Of a DNA stretch of 63,180 bases, positions 8,939 to 17,167 are shown in pieces. Below the pieces are notes generated by a model. The model was not told the origin of the DNA and searched no databases. It saw nothing but the letters and a program-made list of their open reading frames with translations. Each line of letters starts with the position of its first letter. Position 1 is the stretch's first letter. This DNA is from an uncultured beta proteobacterium (GTDB lineage: Bacteria > Pseudomonadota > Gammaproteobacteria > Burkholderiales > Burkholderiaceae_C). The stretch is taken from the NCBI GenBank assembly GCA_903853895.1, contig CAINUX010000167.1:1-63180 (forward strand), in the 5' to 3' direction. A program made the translations under genes and the position numbers.

Positions 8939-9472
8939 TCAGTGCGTCGCCAACAGCACAGCATCCCGCGCCGCCTGCAGCCGCGCGTCGCCAGTGCCGG
9001 CAATGCGGACATGGGGCCAGGCCCACTCAGACAGTGCGCGTTCGATGCGCGCGTGCACAGCGGCGCGAACCACTGCACCGTCACGCTGAAGACCGTCCGC
9101 AACCCAGGGAAGGTCGGGCTCTAGCAGCAGCGTCAGGGCATAGCGTGCATGCAAGCCGTGGGCCTGCGGGTAGAGCGAAGCATCCCCAAAAACACAGTCG
9201 CTATAGATGGCCGTCAACAAGGGTGCCGTGTCGCAAAACACCAGATGGCGCTGCTGCTGGCGGGCGGCCACCAACGCAGCCGCCTCCAGGCGAACCTGCT
9301 GCTCCAGAATATGCAACTGTTCGCAGCGGTCTGGCGTGCGGCCTTGCTGCTCTGTAAAAGAGCGTAAGTACTCCGGCACCCACAAGCCGCCCATCTGCGT
9401 GGCCAGTGCCTGTGCCAGTGTGGTCTTGCCGGTGCACTCGGCACCAATCAGACAAATGAGGCGGGGGGCCAT
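8939..9472 (-). CDS. NadR-like P-loop ATPase/kinase downstream of the TPP-controlled receptor
   Basis: 177 residues. Begins MAPRLICLIGAECTGKTTLA, with a Walker A loop GAECTGKT, followed by VPEYLRSF and CDTAPLLTAIYSD, the pattern of the AAA_28/NadR C-terminal ribosylnicotinamide-kinase group. NadR kinases phosphorylate nicotinamide riboside. This gene lies 68 bases downstream of a TonB receptor that sits behind a TPP riboswitch, so a role in phosphorylating an imported thiamine-related compound is an alternative. No PnuC/PnuT-type inner-membrane transporter is encoded between the two genes. The family call is firm; the substrate is inference. Confidence 0.8.
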   Translation of the reverse strand: MAPRLICLIGAECTGKTTLAQALATQMGGLWVPEYLRSFTEQQGRTPDRCEQLHILEQQVRLEAAALVAARQQQRHLVFCDTAPLLTAIYSDCVFGDASLYPQAHGLHARYALTLLLEPDLPWVADGLQRDGAVVRAAVHARIERALSEWAWPHVRIAGTGDARLQAARDAVLLATH

Positions 9473-9540
9473 GTCGGCTGCCTTTCTAAACAGTTGGGGT
9501 CAGCGCGCATCGCTGCGTGAGTGGTCTGACCCGCAAGGTC

Positions 9541-11721
9541 TCAGAACTCCACCGTGACCCGGGCCCGCACAGTGCGTGGTGTGGAAGGGAACAGGTAGGT
9601 GCCACCCCAGTACTGCGTGGGGGCCTCGCGCCAGTAGTTGCGGTCAGTCAGGTTTTCCACGTTCAGGCTCCACTGCGTGGCTTTGCCCGTCAGGCGGTTC
9701 TGGTAGCGCAAGCCTGCATCCAGTTGCCAGGCGGCAGGCAGGGCAACCGCGCCATCGGCGGTCACGGCCTTGCCACTCTCGGAGGTCAGCAGGCCACTGA
9801 TGGACAGGCCAGACACGGCGGCGATCTTGTAGTCGGCAAACAGCGAGGCCTTGGTCTTGGGCACATTGGTGACCTGCTGACCGACCAGGCTGGGGTCCAC
9901 GGCGGCGGTGTATTTGGCATCCAGCAGGGTCAGGCTGGCTTGCAGGGACAGTTGCGTGTCCATCTGGCCCACGGCCGAGAGCTCCACGCCGCGGTGACGC
10001 GCGGTCTTGCCACCCGCCACGCGCAGTGGAATTCCGCTGACCGTGGCCTGGTCATCCGCAAAGGGTTTGTCAATGTTGAAGGCGGCAGCGGACACCAGCA
10101 CGCGCGGGTGGGCTTGCCACTTGACACCCAGCTCGGTCTGCTCGCTCTTCAGTGCCGGCAATACCTGGCCCGCATTGACGAACTTGTTGGGGCGGTTGGG
10201 CACGGCTTCCAGTTCGACGCCCTGGCCCCAGGACGCGTAGAGCATGGTGCTGGCCACCGGCGACCAGGACAGGCCGGCCCAGGGAGTGGTCACGGTCTGC
10301 TCGAAGGCAACGGCGCGCGAGCCGTCGCTGCGTGCGCTCGAACGGGTCAGGCGCGAGCTGCGCAGGCCGACAAAGCTCTGCACGCTGTTGGTCAGGTCGC
10401 TCACCAGGGAAGCCGATGCGTCCAGGGCGCGTTCACGGCTGTTGGTATTGAGGTCCAAGGCCGATCCGTCACCGGGCAGCGCCACGGGCGTGTTGATGTT
10501 CGTGGTGCCGGCCCAGTTGTAGGCCTGCGTGGGGTTGAGTTCGGTGTTGGCGTTGCGGCCACTCAAGTCCAGGCTGACGCGGTGCTGCACACCCAGGGCC
10601 GAGAGCTTGCCCTGCAGTTTGGCATCCCAGGCCCATGTGCTGCGCGCTTCGTTCTCGCTGCGGTAGTCGTACACATCCACGTCGCCATTGGCACACAGGC
10701 CGGGGTACACATAGTTGGGGCCTGTGCTGCAACCGTCGGGGAAGGCCAGGCGGTCCTGTATGACAGTGCGCTGCGTGCCCAGGCCCAGGCGGGCCTTCCA
10801 GTCGGCATTGATCTGGTGGTCGATGGCGAACTGGGCGTTGGTGCTGGTGGCCTCAAAGGGCTGGGACCAGCTCTGGTTGTTCAGGTTAAGGCGCGAATAA
10901 TTGCTGGCGGGCAGCGTGTCGGCCACGCCATCACTATTGGTATCCAGCAGGCCCAGGCCAGGAACGGAGGGCTGCTTCTTGTGGTGGTATTCCAGGTCGG
11001 CAGAAATCTCGGTGCCGGGAGCCAGGTTGGTGGCCAGCGCCACGCTGGCAAATTCGCGCTTGCCATCGGCGCGGTCGAACACCGTGTGCAGGTCTTCTGC
11101 CACCAGATTCACCCGCACGCCCGTCGCGCCCCAGCCGGTATTGCTGTCCAGGTGCACCTTGCTGCCGCCATTGCCATCCGCACCCACCGCCACGGTGGTG
11201 AACGCATCGCGCTGCGGCGTCTTGGTCACAAAGTTGACCAGACCGCCGGGTGCCGAAACGCCAGACTGCAAGCCGGCCACGCCCTTGAGCACTTCCACGC
11301 GCTCCTTGTTCTCCATGGCGATGGGGGCATAGTTGGAAATCGGCAAGCCGTTGCGCAGGAAGTTGGTGCCCGCATCCAGCAGGAAGCCGCGCACCGACAG
11401 GCCCTCGACGTAGCCAGTAGTGTTGTAGCTGTCGGCCAGCGAGGCGTCGAGCTTGATGGCCTGCGACAGGCTGCTGCTGGCCGTTGCAGCCAGCAGATCG
11501 GCGCCCAGCACGGTGATGCTTTGTGGCGTCTTGGCCAGCGTTTGGCCGAAGCCGCCCACGTCGGTGCGGTCGATGTCCAGTACCGGCGCGGCCTTGGCGG
11601 TCACGGTCACGCCTTGCAGACTTTGGGATGGTGTGGTGGTTTGCGCCCAAGCAGGGGCAGCAAACAACAGAGCCAGCGCCGCAGCGCTGGGAGACAGCTT
11701 CAGATTCAGACGGGTTGCCAT
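9541..11721 (-). CDS. TonB-dependent outer-membrane receptor under a TPP riboswitch
   Basis: 726 residues from the ATG at 11721, chosen for its AAAGGA ribosome-binding site and signal peptide (MATRLNLKLSPSAAALALLF ... PAWAQ). The earlier in-frame ATG lies in the leader. The plug domain (about 40-160) contains LAKTPQSITVLGADLL and EVLKGVAGLQSGVSAPGGLV, typical of siderophore-type receptors; the beta-barrel ends with aromatic Phe (RARVTVEF). Similarity alone would suggest ferri-siderophore uptake. The TPP riboswitch immediately upstream argues that the cargo is thiamine, its phosphates or a precursor. The downstream kinase-like gene at 8939 is probably in the same transcript. Confidence 0.9.
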   Translation of the reverse strand: MATRLNLKLSPSAAALALLFAAPAWAQTTTPSQSLQGVTVTAKAAPVLDIDRTDVGGFGQTLAKTPQSITVLGADLLAATASSSLSQAIKLDASLADSYNTTGYVEGLSVRGFLLDAGTNFLRNGLPISNYAPIAMENKERVEVLKGVAGLQSGVSAPGGLVNFVTKTPQRDAFTTVAVGADGNGGSKVHLDSNTGWGATGVRVNLVAEDLHTVFDRADGKREFASVALATNLAPGTEISADLEYHHKKQPSVPGLGLLDTNSDGVADTLPASNYSRLNLNNQSWSQPFEATSTNAQFAIDHQINADWKARLGLGTQRTVIQDRLAFPDGCSTGPNYVYPGLCANGDVDVYDYRSENEARSTWAWDAKLQGKLSALGVQHRVSLDLSGRNANTELNPTQAYNWAGTTNINTPVALPGDGSALDLNTNSRERALDASASLVSDLTNSVQSFVGLRSSRLTRSSARSDGSRAVAFEQTVTTPWAGLSWSPVASTMLYASWGQGVELEAVPNRPNKFVNAGQVLPALKSEQTELGVKWQAHPRVLVSAAAFNIDKPFADDQATVSGIPLRVAGGKTARHRGVELSAVGQMDTQLSLQASLTLLDAKYTAAVDPSLVGQQVTNVPKTKASLFADYKIAAVSGLSISGLLTSESGKAVTADGAVALPAAWQLDAGLRYQNRLTGKATQWSLNVENLTDRNYWREAPTQYWGGTYLFPSTPRTVRARVTVEF

Positions 11722-11749
11722 CGATTTTTCCTTTGTTTCGACGGCAGGG

Positions 11750-11775
11750 GGGTGCAGACACACCATGGCGCACCC
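11750..11775 (-). promoter_or_regulatory. Candidate expression-platform hairpin between TPP aptamer and receptor start
   Basis: In the transcript, GGGTGC (complement of 11770-11775) can pair with GCACCC (complement of 11750-11755), enclosing a 14-base loop. The same GCACCCC stretch could instead pair with the GGGGTGC of the aptamer, giving mutually exclusive structures. The switch mechanism is inferred from this complementarity only. Confidence 0.4.
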
Positions 11776-11802
11776 AGCAATGGGAGCCACGGCATTTCAA
11801 TC

Positions 11803-11888
11803 ACGCTTCCCTGCGCAAGTATTACCTTGATCAAGTTCCAGGGTGTTATCTCAGCCGACCGTCTCACGACAGCCAGCACCCCTAGCGT
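11803..11888 (-). promoter_or_regulatory. TPP riboswitch (THI element)
   Basis: On the minus strand the region reads ACGCT, AGGGGTGCT, a variable P3 arm, GCTGAGATAACACCC, GAACTTGATC, GGTAATAC, GCGCAGGGA and AGCGT. These match the conserved THI-box blocks GGGGTGC, CTGAGA, ACCC, CTGATC, GGATAATGC and AGGGA, in order. ACGCT and AGCGT close the P1 stem. The aptamer ends about 80 bases before the receptor ATG at 11721. TPP binding is expected to lower expression of the receptor and any downstream gene. Confidence 0.93.
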
Positions 11889-11988
11889 TTACAGAGCGGC
11901 GTTATGCCGCGCTGCGGGTTGAATTGTAAGTGCCTTGCTGCCCGGTACCGGTCAGCCAGTTCAGACCTTTCGCCGTTAAGTGAGGATC

Positions 11989-13086
11989 ATGTCCCTTCTT
12001 CACCCCTTTCTCCAAGTGACTATCACCCTGCGACAGGCGCTGTTTGCGTGGCTGCTTGCGGGTCTGGCGCTGGCCGCCACAACCAGCGTGGCCTGGGCTG
12101 AACCTCTGGCACATGCGGGCCTCGTGACCGATGTGGTGGGCACCGCGTGGGTACTGGACCCCAACACCCGGACCTGGGCCCCGCTGCAGCGCGACCAGAT
12201 GGTTGCCCAAGGTGACCAGTTGCGCACCGCCCCCCTCTCACGCGTGACGCTGCGCGTGGGCTCCAGCACGCTGTGGCTGGACGCGCAAACCGAACTGTTC
12301 GTGCTGCAAATGAATGACGCCGCGTTTACGCTGCGCCTGCTCGCGGGCGATATGGCCCTGCGGTTGCGCGACGCGCAGGCGGCGCGGGCGACCCGCGTCC
12401 AAACCCGCGAAGGTGTGGTCAGCCAGCCCATGGAAGGCCTTATCCGTATTGCGCAGGGCAATCGTGTGACCCGCGTGGGCGTGTTGCAGGGCCGCGCCCA
12501 GTTTGACTCCGACCCCGGCGCGCCCCTGCAACGCGCATGGCTGCGCGAAGGTGAGCAAGCCGGGTTTGTGTGGGACGAGTCTGCCCGCATGGAACGCGAG
12601 CCACCGAGCCACGACAGCTTCAGCGCCTGGTTCATCAACGGCGATCTGGTGGAAAGCGGCCTGGCTCCGCAGCACGCCGATGCCTACTTTGTGCCTCGCG
12701 AAATGGCTCCGCCAGAGAATCCGCCGCGTTACGAAAGCCGGGGGACAACCGTCATAGAGATGGGCCGCATCTGGATTCCCACGCCGACTGTGCGGGGATG
12801 GGAGCCGCGTCGTCGCGAAGTGGTTCCGCGCCCGCATCAGTACCCGCAGCCTCAACCTCAGACGCAACCACCACCGGATGTGCACAAGCCACGACCACAC
12901 CATGAGCAGCCCGCGCCTGTAGTGACGCCCGTTCCTCGCGCCACACCCCCTCCAGCGCAGACAGCGCCCGTAGCACCCGCTGCGCCCCGGCCCGCCGCAC
13001 CCACAGCGGATGAAACGCGCAACAAACCGCGCCACCACCCCAAGCTCGACAACCCGGACCGCGAATCGCGCAAGCCGAATTTCTAG
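11989..13086 (+). CDS. Secreted FecR-domain protein with Pro-rich C-terminal tail
   Basis: 365 residues from the ATG at 11989; a GTG at 11980 is an alternative start. Signal peptide ending near TTSVAWA. Residues about 45-200 form a FecR-type beta domain (LVTDVVGTAWVL ... LQRDQMVAQGDQLRT ... AQTELFVLQMNDAAFTLRLL). The last ~110 residues are Pro/His/Arg/Gln-rich and look disordered. Similar proteins in Comamonadaceae are hypothetical. It is divergent from the TonB receptor, but there is no ECF sigma factor nearby and the protein lacks the cytoplasmic anti-sigma domain and central helix of true FecR, so classical surface signalling is unlikely. The function is unknown. Confidence 0.75.
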   Translation: MSLLHPFLQVTITLRQALFAWLLAGLALAATTSVAWAEPLAHAGLVTDVVGTAWVLDPNTRTWAPLQRDQMVAQGDQLRTAPLSRVTLRVGSSTLWLDAQTELFVLQMNDAAFTLRLLAGDMALRLRDAQAARATRVQTREGVVSQPMEGLIRIAQGNRVTRVGVLQGRAQFDSDPGAPLQRAWLREGEQAGFVWDESARMEREPPSHDSFSAWFINGDLVESGLAPQHADAYFVPREMAPPENPPRYESRGTTVIEMGRIWIPTPTVRGWEPRRREVVPRPHQYPQPQPQTQPPPDVHKPRPHHEQPAPVVTPVPRATPPPAQTAPVAPAAPRPAAPTADETRNKPRHHPKLDNPDRESRKPNF

Positions 13087-13104
13087 TGATCGCAGCGGTG
13101 GTGC

Positions 13105-13647
13105 TCAGGTCCGATCGATCTTCCACTCCAACGCCACCGAGGTCGTGGTCTTAACCACGCCATCGAAGTTGCCCATTTCATCCAGCAGCGTATTCATGCG
13201 CAGGGCCGACTCGGCGCGCAACAGCACCACATAGTCAAACTCGCCGCTCACCGCGCAGAGCTGGCGCACTTCGGGCATGCGCGACAGCTGGCGCACCACA
13301 TCGCGTCCGGCCTTGGGTTGTACGGTGATGCCGACAAAGGCCTGCAGGCCCAGGTCGCGCAGGTCCTGGCCCAAGCGCACGGTGTAACCGGCGATCACGC
13401 CCTCGCGCTCCATGCGGCTCAGGCGCGCCAGCACCGTGGTGCGCGCGGTGCCCAGTTGGCGGGCCAGGTCGGCGGTGGACGCCCGGGCATTGGCCTGCAG
13501 CAGGGCTAGCAGGTCGCGGTCCAGCTGGTCGCGCAGTGCGTTGTGGCTGCGTTCGACTGCCACGACGCTGGAAGGCGGTGAGGGCGTTTTCACGGCCACG
13601 GACTTGGCTGGCTTTGGGTTTGATGCGGGTTTGGTGCGGGTACTCAT
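13105..13647 (-). CDS. Lrp/AsnC-family transcriptional regulator
   Basis: 180 residues. A disordered Lys/Pro-rich N-terminal extension (about 1-35) precedes the AsnC winged helix-turn-helix (LDRDLLALLQANARASTADL ... TTVLARLSRMEREGVIAGYT) and the RAM ligand-binding domain (VGITVQPKAGRDVV ... SGEFDYVVLLRAES). It is divergent from the saccharopine-dehydrogenase-like and aldehyde dehydrogenase genes, which it most likely controls in response to lysine or another amino acid. The divergent region carries four CGTC motifs at exact 21-bp intervals, a plausible binding array for an Lrp-type multimer. Confidence 0.88.
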   Translation of the reverse strand: MSTRTKPASNPKPAKSVAVKTPSPPSSVVAVERSHNALRDQLDRDLLALLQANARASTADLARQLGTARTTVLARLSRMEREGVIAGYTVRLGQDLRDLGLQAFVGITVQPKAGRDVVRQLSRMPEVRQLCAVSGEFDYVVLLRAESALRMNTLLDEMGNFDGVVKTTTSVALEWKIDRT

Positions 13648-13675
13648 AGGAGTTCCAAAAGGAGTGCTGAATACG

Positions 13676-13750
13676 TTTCGTCCGCATAATATGACATAAC
13701 GTCCGATTTTACTTAACTTTCGTCTACCAGTCCGGTTATTTCGTCCGCAT
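13676..13750. promoter_or_regulatory. Four CGTC motifs phased at 21 bp between lrp-like gene and lysine-catabolic operon
   Basis: CGTC occurs at 13679, 13700, 13721 and 13742, exactly 21 bp apart (two helical turns). Contexts are TTTCGTCCGCAT, TAACGTCCGATT, TTTCGTCTACCA and TTTCGTCCGCAT; the outer two are identical over 12 bases. Same-face phasing fits cooperative binding by an Lrp/AsnC oligomer that wraps DNA. The binding protein is inferred from position. Confidence 0.6.
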
Positions 13751-13797
13751 CAGCACCTAAACTTCTGCCATCAATAACCAAAAGCAGGAGATTTTCA

Positions 13798-14892
13798 ATG
13801 CGTGTAGTTCTGATGGGTGCGGGCCATATTGGCCAAACAATTGCAACGCTGTTGTCCGGTTCGAAGGACTACCAAGTCAAGGTGGTGGACCGCAGTGCAG
13901 ACGCACTGAAGAAGCTACAGCACTTGCCGCTAGAAACCGCTTTGATCGACACCTCAGACGCCGTCGCACTGCGCGCCGCGCTCAAAGGATTTGATGCGGT
14001 GGTCAACGCCCTGCCCTACCACCTGGCCACCATGGCTGCTGCACAGGCGCTGGAGGCGGGCTGTCACTACTTCGACCTGACCGAAGACGTAGGCGCTACG
14101 CGTGAAATCATGCGCTTGGCCGAAGGCGCCAAGACAGCCTTCATGCCCCAGTGCGGGCTAGCACCGGGCTTCATTGGCATTGTGGCCCACCACCTGAGCA
14201 AGAAGTTCAGCAAGCTGCACGAAGTCAAAATGCGCGTGGGCGCCCTGCCCGCCTTTCCCACCAACTCCCTGAAGTACAACCTGACCTGGAGCGTGGACGG
14301 CCTGATCAACGAATACTGCCACCCCTGCGAAGCGATTCGCGACGGCCAGATCATCGAGGTGCTGCCGCTCGAAGGCATGGAGCATTTCTCTCTGGACGGC
14401 ACCGAGTACGAAGCCTTCAACACCTCGGGCGGCCTGGGCACCCTGTGCGAAACGCTCAAGGGAAAGGTGCAAAACCTGGACTACAAGACCGTGCGCTACC
14501 CCGGCCACTGCGACATCATGAAGATGCTGCTGCAAGAGCTGGGCATGCAGTTCGACCAGGAGAACCTGAAGAACATACTGCGCAACGCCATCCCGCTGAC
14601 CATGCAGGACGTGGTGCTGGTGTTTGTCACCGTCAGTGGTGAACGCGATGGTCAACTGGTGCAGGAAGTGTTTGCCCGCAAGATCTTTGCAGACCGCAAC
14701 GAGCAGGCGCCGCTCAGCGCCATCCAGATCACCACCGCAGCCGGCATCTGCGCGGCGGTGGATTTGTTCCGTGAGGGCAAGCTGCCGCAGTCTGGCTTCA
14801 TCCGCCAGGAACAGGTAGAGTTGCCCGCATTCTTGGCCAACCGCTTTGGCAGCGCCTACCAGCAGTCGCGCCAGGTTGAGTCCATTGGTTAA
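13798..14892 (+). CDS. Saccharopine dehydrogenase-family protein, probable L-lysine 6-dehydrogenase
   Basis: 364 residues. Starts with an NAD(P)-binding Rossmann motif (MGAGHIGQTIATLL) and continues with the saccharopine dehydrogenase C-terminal domain (CGLAPGFIGIVAHHL ... FPTNSLKYNLTWSVDGLINE). The length fits single-domain L-lysine 6-dehydrogenases, which oxidise lysine to a product that cyclises to piperideine-6-carboxylate. Seventeen bases later comes an aldehyde dehydrogenase that fits the next step to 2-aminoadipate. An AGGAG ribosome-binding site lies 9 bases before the ATG. The divergent Lrp regulator supports an amino-acid catabolic role. The specific substrate is inferred from context. 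Confidence 0.82.
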   Translation: MRVVLMGAGHIGQTIATLLSGSKDYQVKVVDRSADALKKLQHLPLETALIDTSDAVALRAALKGFDAVVNALPYHLATMAAAQALEAGCHYFDLTEDVGATREIMRLAEGAKTAFMPQCGLAPGFIGIVAHHLSKKFSKLHEVKMRVGALPAFPTNSLKYNLTWSVDGLINEYCHPCEAIRDGQIIEVLPLEGMEHFSLDGTEYEAFNTSGGLGTLCETLKGKVQNLDYKTVRYPGHCDIMKMLLQELGMQFDQENLKNILRNAIPLTMQDVVLVFVTVSGERDGQLVQEVFARKIFADRNEQAPLSAIQITTAAGICAAVDLFREGKLPQSGFIRQEQVELPAFLANRFGSAYQQSRQVESIG

Positions 14893-14909
14893 ATTTTTGC
14901 GGAGCAACC

Positions 14910-16430
14910 ATGCCAAACACACCACCTACCGTTCATAGCCTGCTGGCGTCCCTGGGCGTACCCGATCAAGCCTACCAGGGCGGCAACCTGCCATCGTGTT
15001 CGCCCATTGACGGCCGTGCACTGGGCCTGGCGCATGCAACACCGTTCAATGAGGTCGCCACCGTTATCGCCCGCGCACATGCCGCACAACAGACCTGGCG
15101 CAGCGTACCCGCACCCCAGCGCGGCGAGCTGGTCCGCCTGCTGGGGGAGGAGTTGCGCACCCACAAGCAGGCTCTGGGCACGCTGGTGTCGCTGGAGGCC
15201 GGCAAGGTGCTGTCCGAAGGCCTGGGTGAAGTGCAAGAGATGATCGACATCTGCGACTTTGCGGTGGGCCTGTCGCGCCAGTTGTACGGCCTGACGATTG
15301 CGTCCGAGCGCCCCGGCCACCGCATGATGGAAACCTGGCACCCGCTGGGTGTAGTGGGCGTTATCACCGCCTTCAACTTCCCCGTCGCCGTGTGGGCCTG
15401 GAATGCGGCGCTGGCCCTGGTGTGTGGCGACACCGTGGTGTGGAAGCCGTCCGAAAAAACTCCGCTGTGCGCGCTGGCCGTACAAGCCGTGTTCGACCGT
15501 GCCTGCCAACGCTTTGGTACGGAGCGCACCGCCAATCTGTCGCAATTGCTGATGGGCCGCGCCGATGTCGGCCAAGCTCTGGTAGACCACCCACAGGTGG
15601 CGCTGCTGTCGGCCACCGGCAGCACACGCATGGGCCAGGCCGTGGGGCCGCGTGTGGCGGCACGCTTTGGCCGCAGCCTGCTGGAGCTGGGCGGCAACAA
15701 CGCCATCATCGTCGCGCCCTCGGCCGATCTGGACATGGCCGTGCGTGCCGTAGCCTTTGCCGCCGCCGGCACGGCTGGCCAACGCTGCACCACGGCCCGT
15801 CGCCTGATCGTGCACACCTCCATCCACGCCGATCTGGTGTCCCGCCTGACCCGCGCCTTTGCCAGCTTCACGATAGGTTCACCGCTGGAAGACGGCACGC
15901 TGGTGGGGCCACTGATTGATGGCGCCGCGTTCGACGCCATGCAGTCCGCGCTGCAGCAGGCCAAGGCGCAAGGCGGTGTCGCAGCCGGCGGTGAACGGGT
16001 GTTGCAAGACCGCTTTCCCGACGCCTACTACGTGCGCCCGGCGCTGGTGCAAATGCCCGCGCAGACCGAGGTGGTGCGGCATGAAACCTTTGTACCTATC
16101 CTGTATGTGATGCAGTACACCGACCTGGCGCAGGCTATCGCACTCAACAACGACGTGCCGCAGGGTTTGTCGTCATCCATCTTCACCACCGATGTGCGTG
16201 AGGCCGAGCAGTTCATGTCGGCAGCCGGCTCGGACTGCGGCATTGCCAACGTCAACATTGGCACGTCGGGCGCGGAGATTGGCGGCGCCTTTGGCGGTGA
16301 GAAGCAGACGGGTGGTGGACGCGAGTCGGGGTCCGATGCCTGGAAGGCCTATATGCGCCGTGCGACCAACACGGTTAACTATTCGCGGGAGCTGCCACTG
16401 GCGCAGGGAGTGCGGTTTGAGTTGACGTAA
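14910..16430 (+). CDS. Aldehyde dehydrogenase, probable piperideine-6-carboxylate/2-aminoadipate semialdehyde dehydrogenase
   Basis: 506 residues of the NAD(P)-dependent aldehyde dehydrogenase superfamily. The N-terminal half has VGVITAFNFPVAVWAWN (cofactor pocket), the general-base glutamate in LELGGNNAIIV, and the catalytic Cys in GTAGQRCTTAR. The C-terminal NVNIGTSGAEIGGAFGGEK is characteristic of the antiquitin/ALDH7 group that acts on 2-aminoadipate semialdehyde. It follows the lysine dehydrogenase homologue by 17 bases and likely completes the conversion of lysine to 2-aminoadipate. Expression is presumably controlled with its neighbour by the divergent Lrp protein. Confidence 0.88.
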   Translation: MPNTPPTVHSLLASLGVPDQAYQGGNLPSCSPIDGRALGLAHATPFNEVATVIARAHAAQQTWRSVPAPQRGELVRLLGEELRTHKQALGTLVSLEAGKVLSEGLGEVQEMIDICDFAVGLSRQLYGLTIASERPGHRMMETWHPLGVVGVITAFNFPVAVWAWNAALALVCGDTVVWKPSEKTPLCALAVQAVFDRACQRFGTERTANLSQLLMGRADVGQALVDHPQVALLSATGSTRMGQAVGPRVAARFGRSLLELGGNNAIIVAPSADLDMAVRAVAFAAAGTAGQRCTTARRLIVHTSIHADLVSRLTRAFASFTIGSPLEDGTLVGPLIDGAAFDAMQSALQQAKAQGGVAAGGERVLQDRFPDAYYVRPALVQMPAQTEVVRHETFVPILYVMQYTDLAQAIALNNDVPQGLSSSIFTTDVREAEQFMSAAGSDCGIANVNIGTSGAEIGGAFGGEKQTGGGRESGSDAWKAYMRRATNTVNYSRELPLAQGVRFELT

Positions 16431-16440
16431 TCCGGGCGGT

Positions 16441-16498
16441 TTGCTACTGATCTAGTAGCTGTCTGTTCTTATTCCACGAGGGCTAGCGGAATATTTGA
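16441..16498 (+). repeat. Dispersed ~60-bp repeat, copy C
   Basis: The copy lies between the convergent aldehyde dehydrogenase and acetyltransferase genes. GCTACTGATCTAGTAGC is a near-perfect palindrome, followed by a variable spacer and TCCACGAGGGCTAGCGG with an A/T-rich tail. It might also act as a bidirectional transcript end. Confidence 0.75.
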
Positions 16499-16555
16499 CT
16501 CCACGAAACGGTGCAAATGCGCCAAGTGCAACCGGTCCGGGGCATTGTCTGAGCA

Positions 16556-16951
16556 TCACTCCCGCCGCCCCGGCCGTTCCATGGCGACTTCGGACAGGTT
16601 AAAGCCCAACTTCTCGTAGAAGGCGCAGACACCTGTCCGTCCGGCGCGAAGCACCCAAGTCATTTCCGGCTTCTCGCCCATGGCGCTCCTGACCAAGGCC
16701 GTTCCGATACCTTTGCCTCGGTGTTTTTCAGCCACCACGACCATCGAGATGTAACCATTGAAAATACCATCAGTCAGTGCCCTGAGAAAGCCAATGACTT
16801 CTTCGCCCTCTAAGGCTACGAGCGCAATTTGCGATCGACTGACCAACTCAGCGAATATCTGTGGATCAGCGACGCGTTTACCCCAGCGATTTGCCAGAAG
16901 CAGCGCGCGGGCAGCTTCAACTTCAGTGGGTTGGATAGCGCGGACTTTCAT
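16556..16951 (-). CDS. GNAT-family N-acetyltransferase
   Basis: 131 residues. The acetyl-CoA binding motif A is clear in [20 protein letters not shown] (Q/RxxGxG/A as RGKGIG), followed by [13 protein letters not shown], the usual motif B ending of Gcn5-related acetyltransferases. The N-terminal part ([18 protein letters not shown]) forms the acceptor side. It could acetylate a small molecule or a protein N-terminus; nothing in the neighbourhood fixes the substrate. It is convergent with the aldehyde dehydrogenase across a copy of the dispersed repeat. Confidence 0.85.
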   Translation of the reverse strand: MKVRAIQPTEVEAARALLLANRWGKRVADPQIFAELVSRSQIALVALEGEEVIGFLRALTDGIFNGYISMVVVAEKHRGKGIGTALVRSAMGEKPEMTWVLRAGRTGVCAFYEKLGFNLSEVAMERPGRRE

Positions 16952-17167
16952 GGTTTTTGATACCCAGTTTGATATCGAATGGCGAATCTCCCGACAATTG
17001 CAGTTTATCCCCGTCAGAGAGAAGACGTCGTCCGGACGGCGAGCGGATTTTCGACGTGGAAATTCGTGGCATCAGGGTATTGCATTGAGTCGCGCTATGC
17101 TGGCGGCCTTGCCCACGCAGTCTCCACCAGCAGCTGCGATTTGCCTTACGTCAAAAGGAGTTTTCCC

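Noticed and set aside
9517..11922. Long open frame (about 800 codons) on the plus strand opposite the TonB receptor
   Set aside because: It is a high-GC antisense shadow: composition is His/Gln/Gly/Ala-rich without domains, no ribosome-binding site, and the opposite strand holds a full receptor with riboswitch.
11989..13086. FecR as anti-sigma partner of the adjacent TonB receptor
   Set aside because: It is a secreted single FecR domain without the cytoplasmic and transmembrane parts, there is no sigma factor nearby, and the receptor is controlled by a riboswitch.
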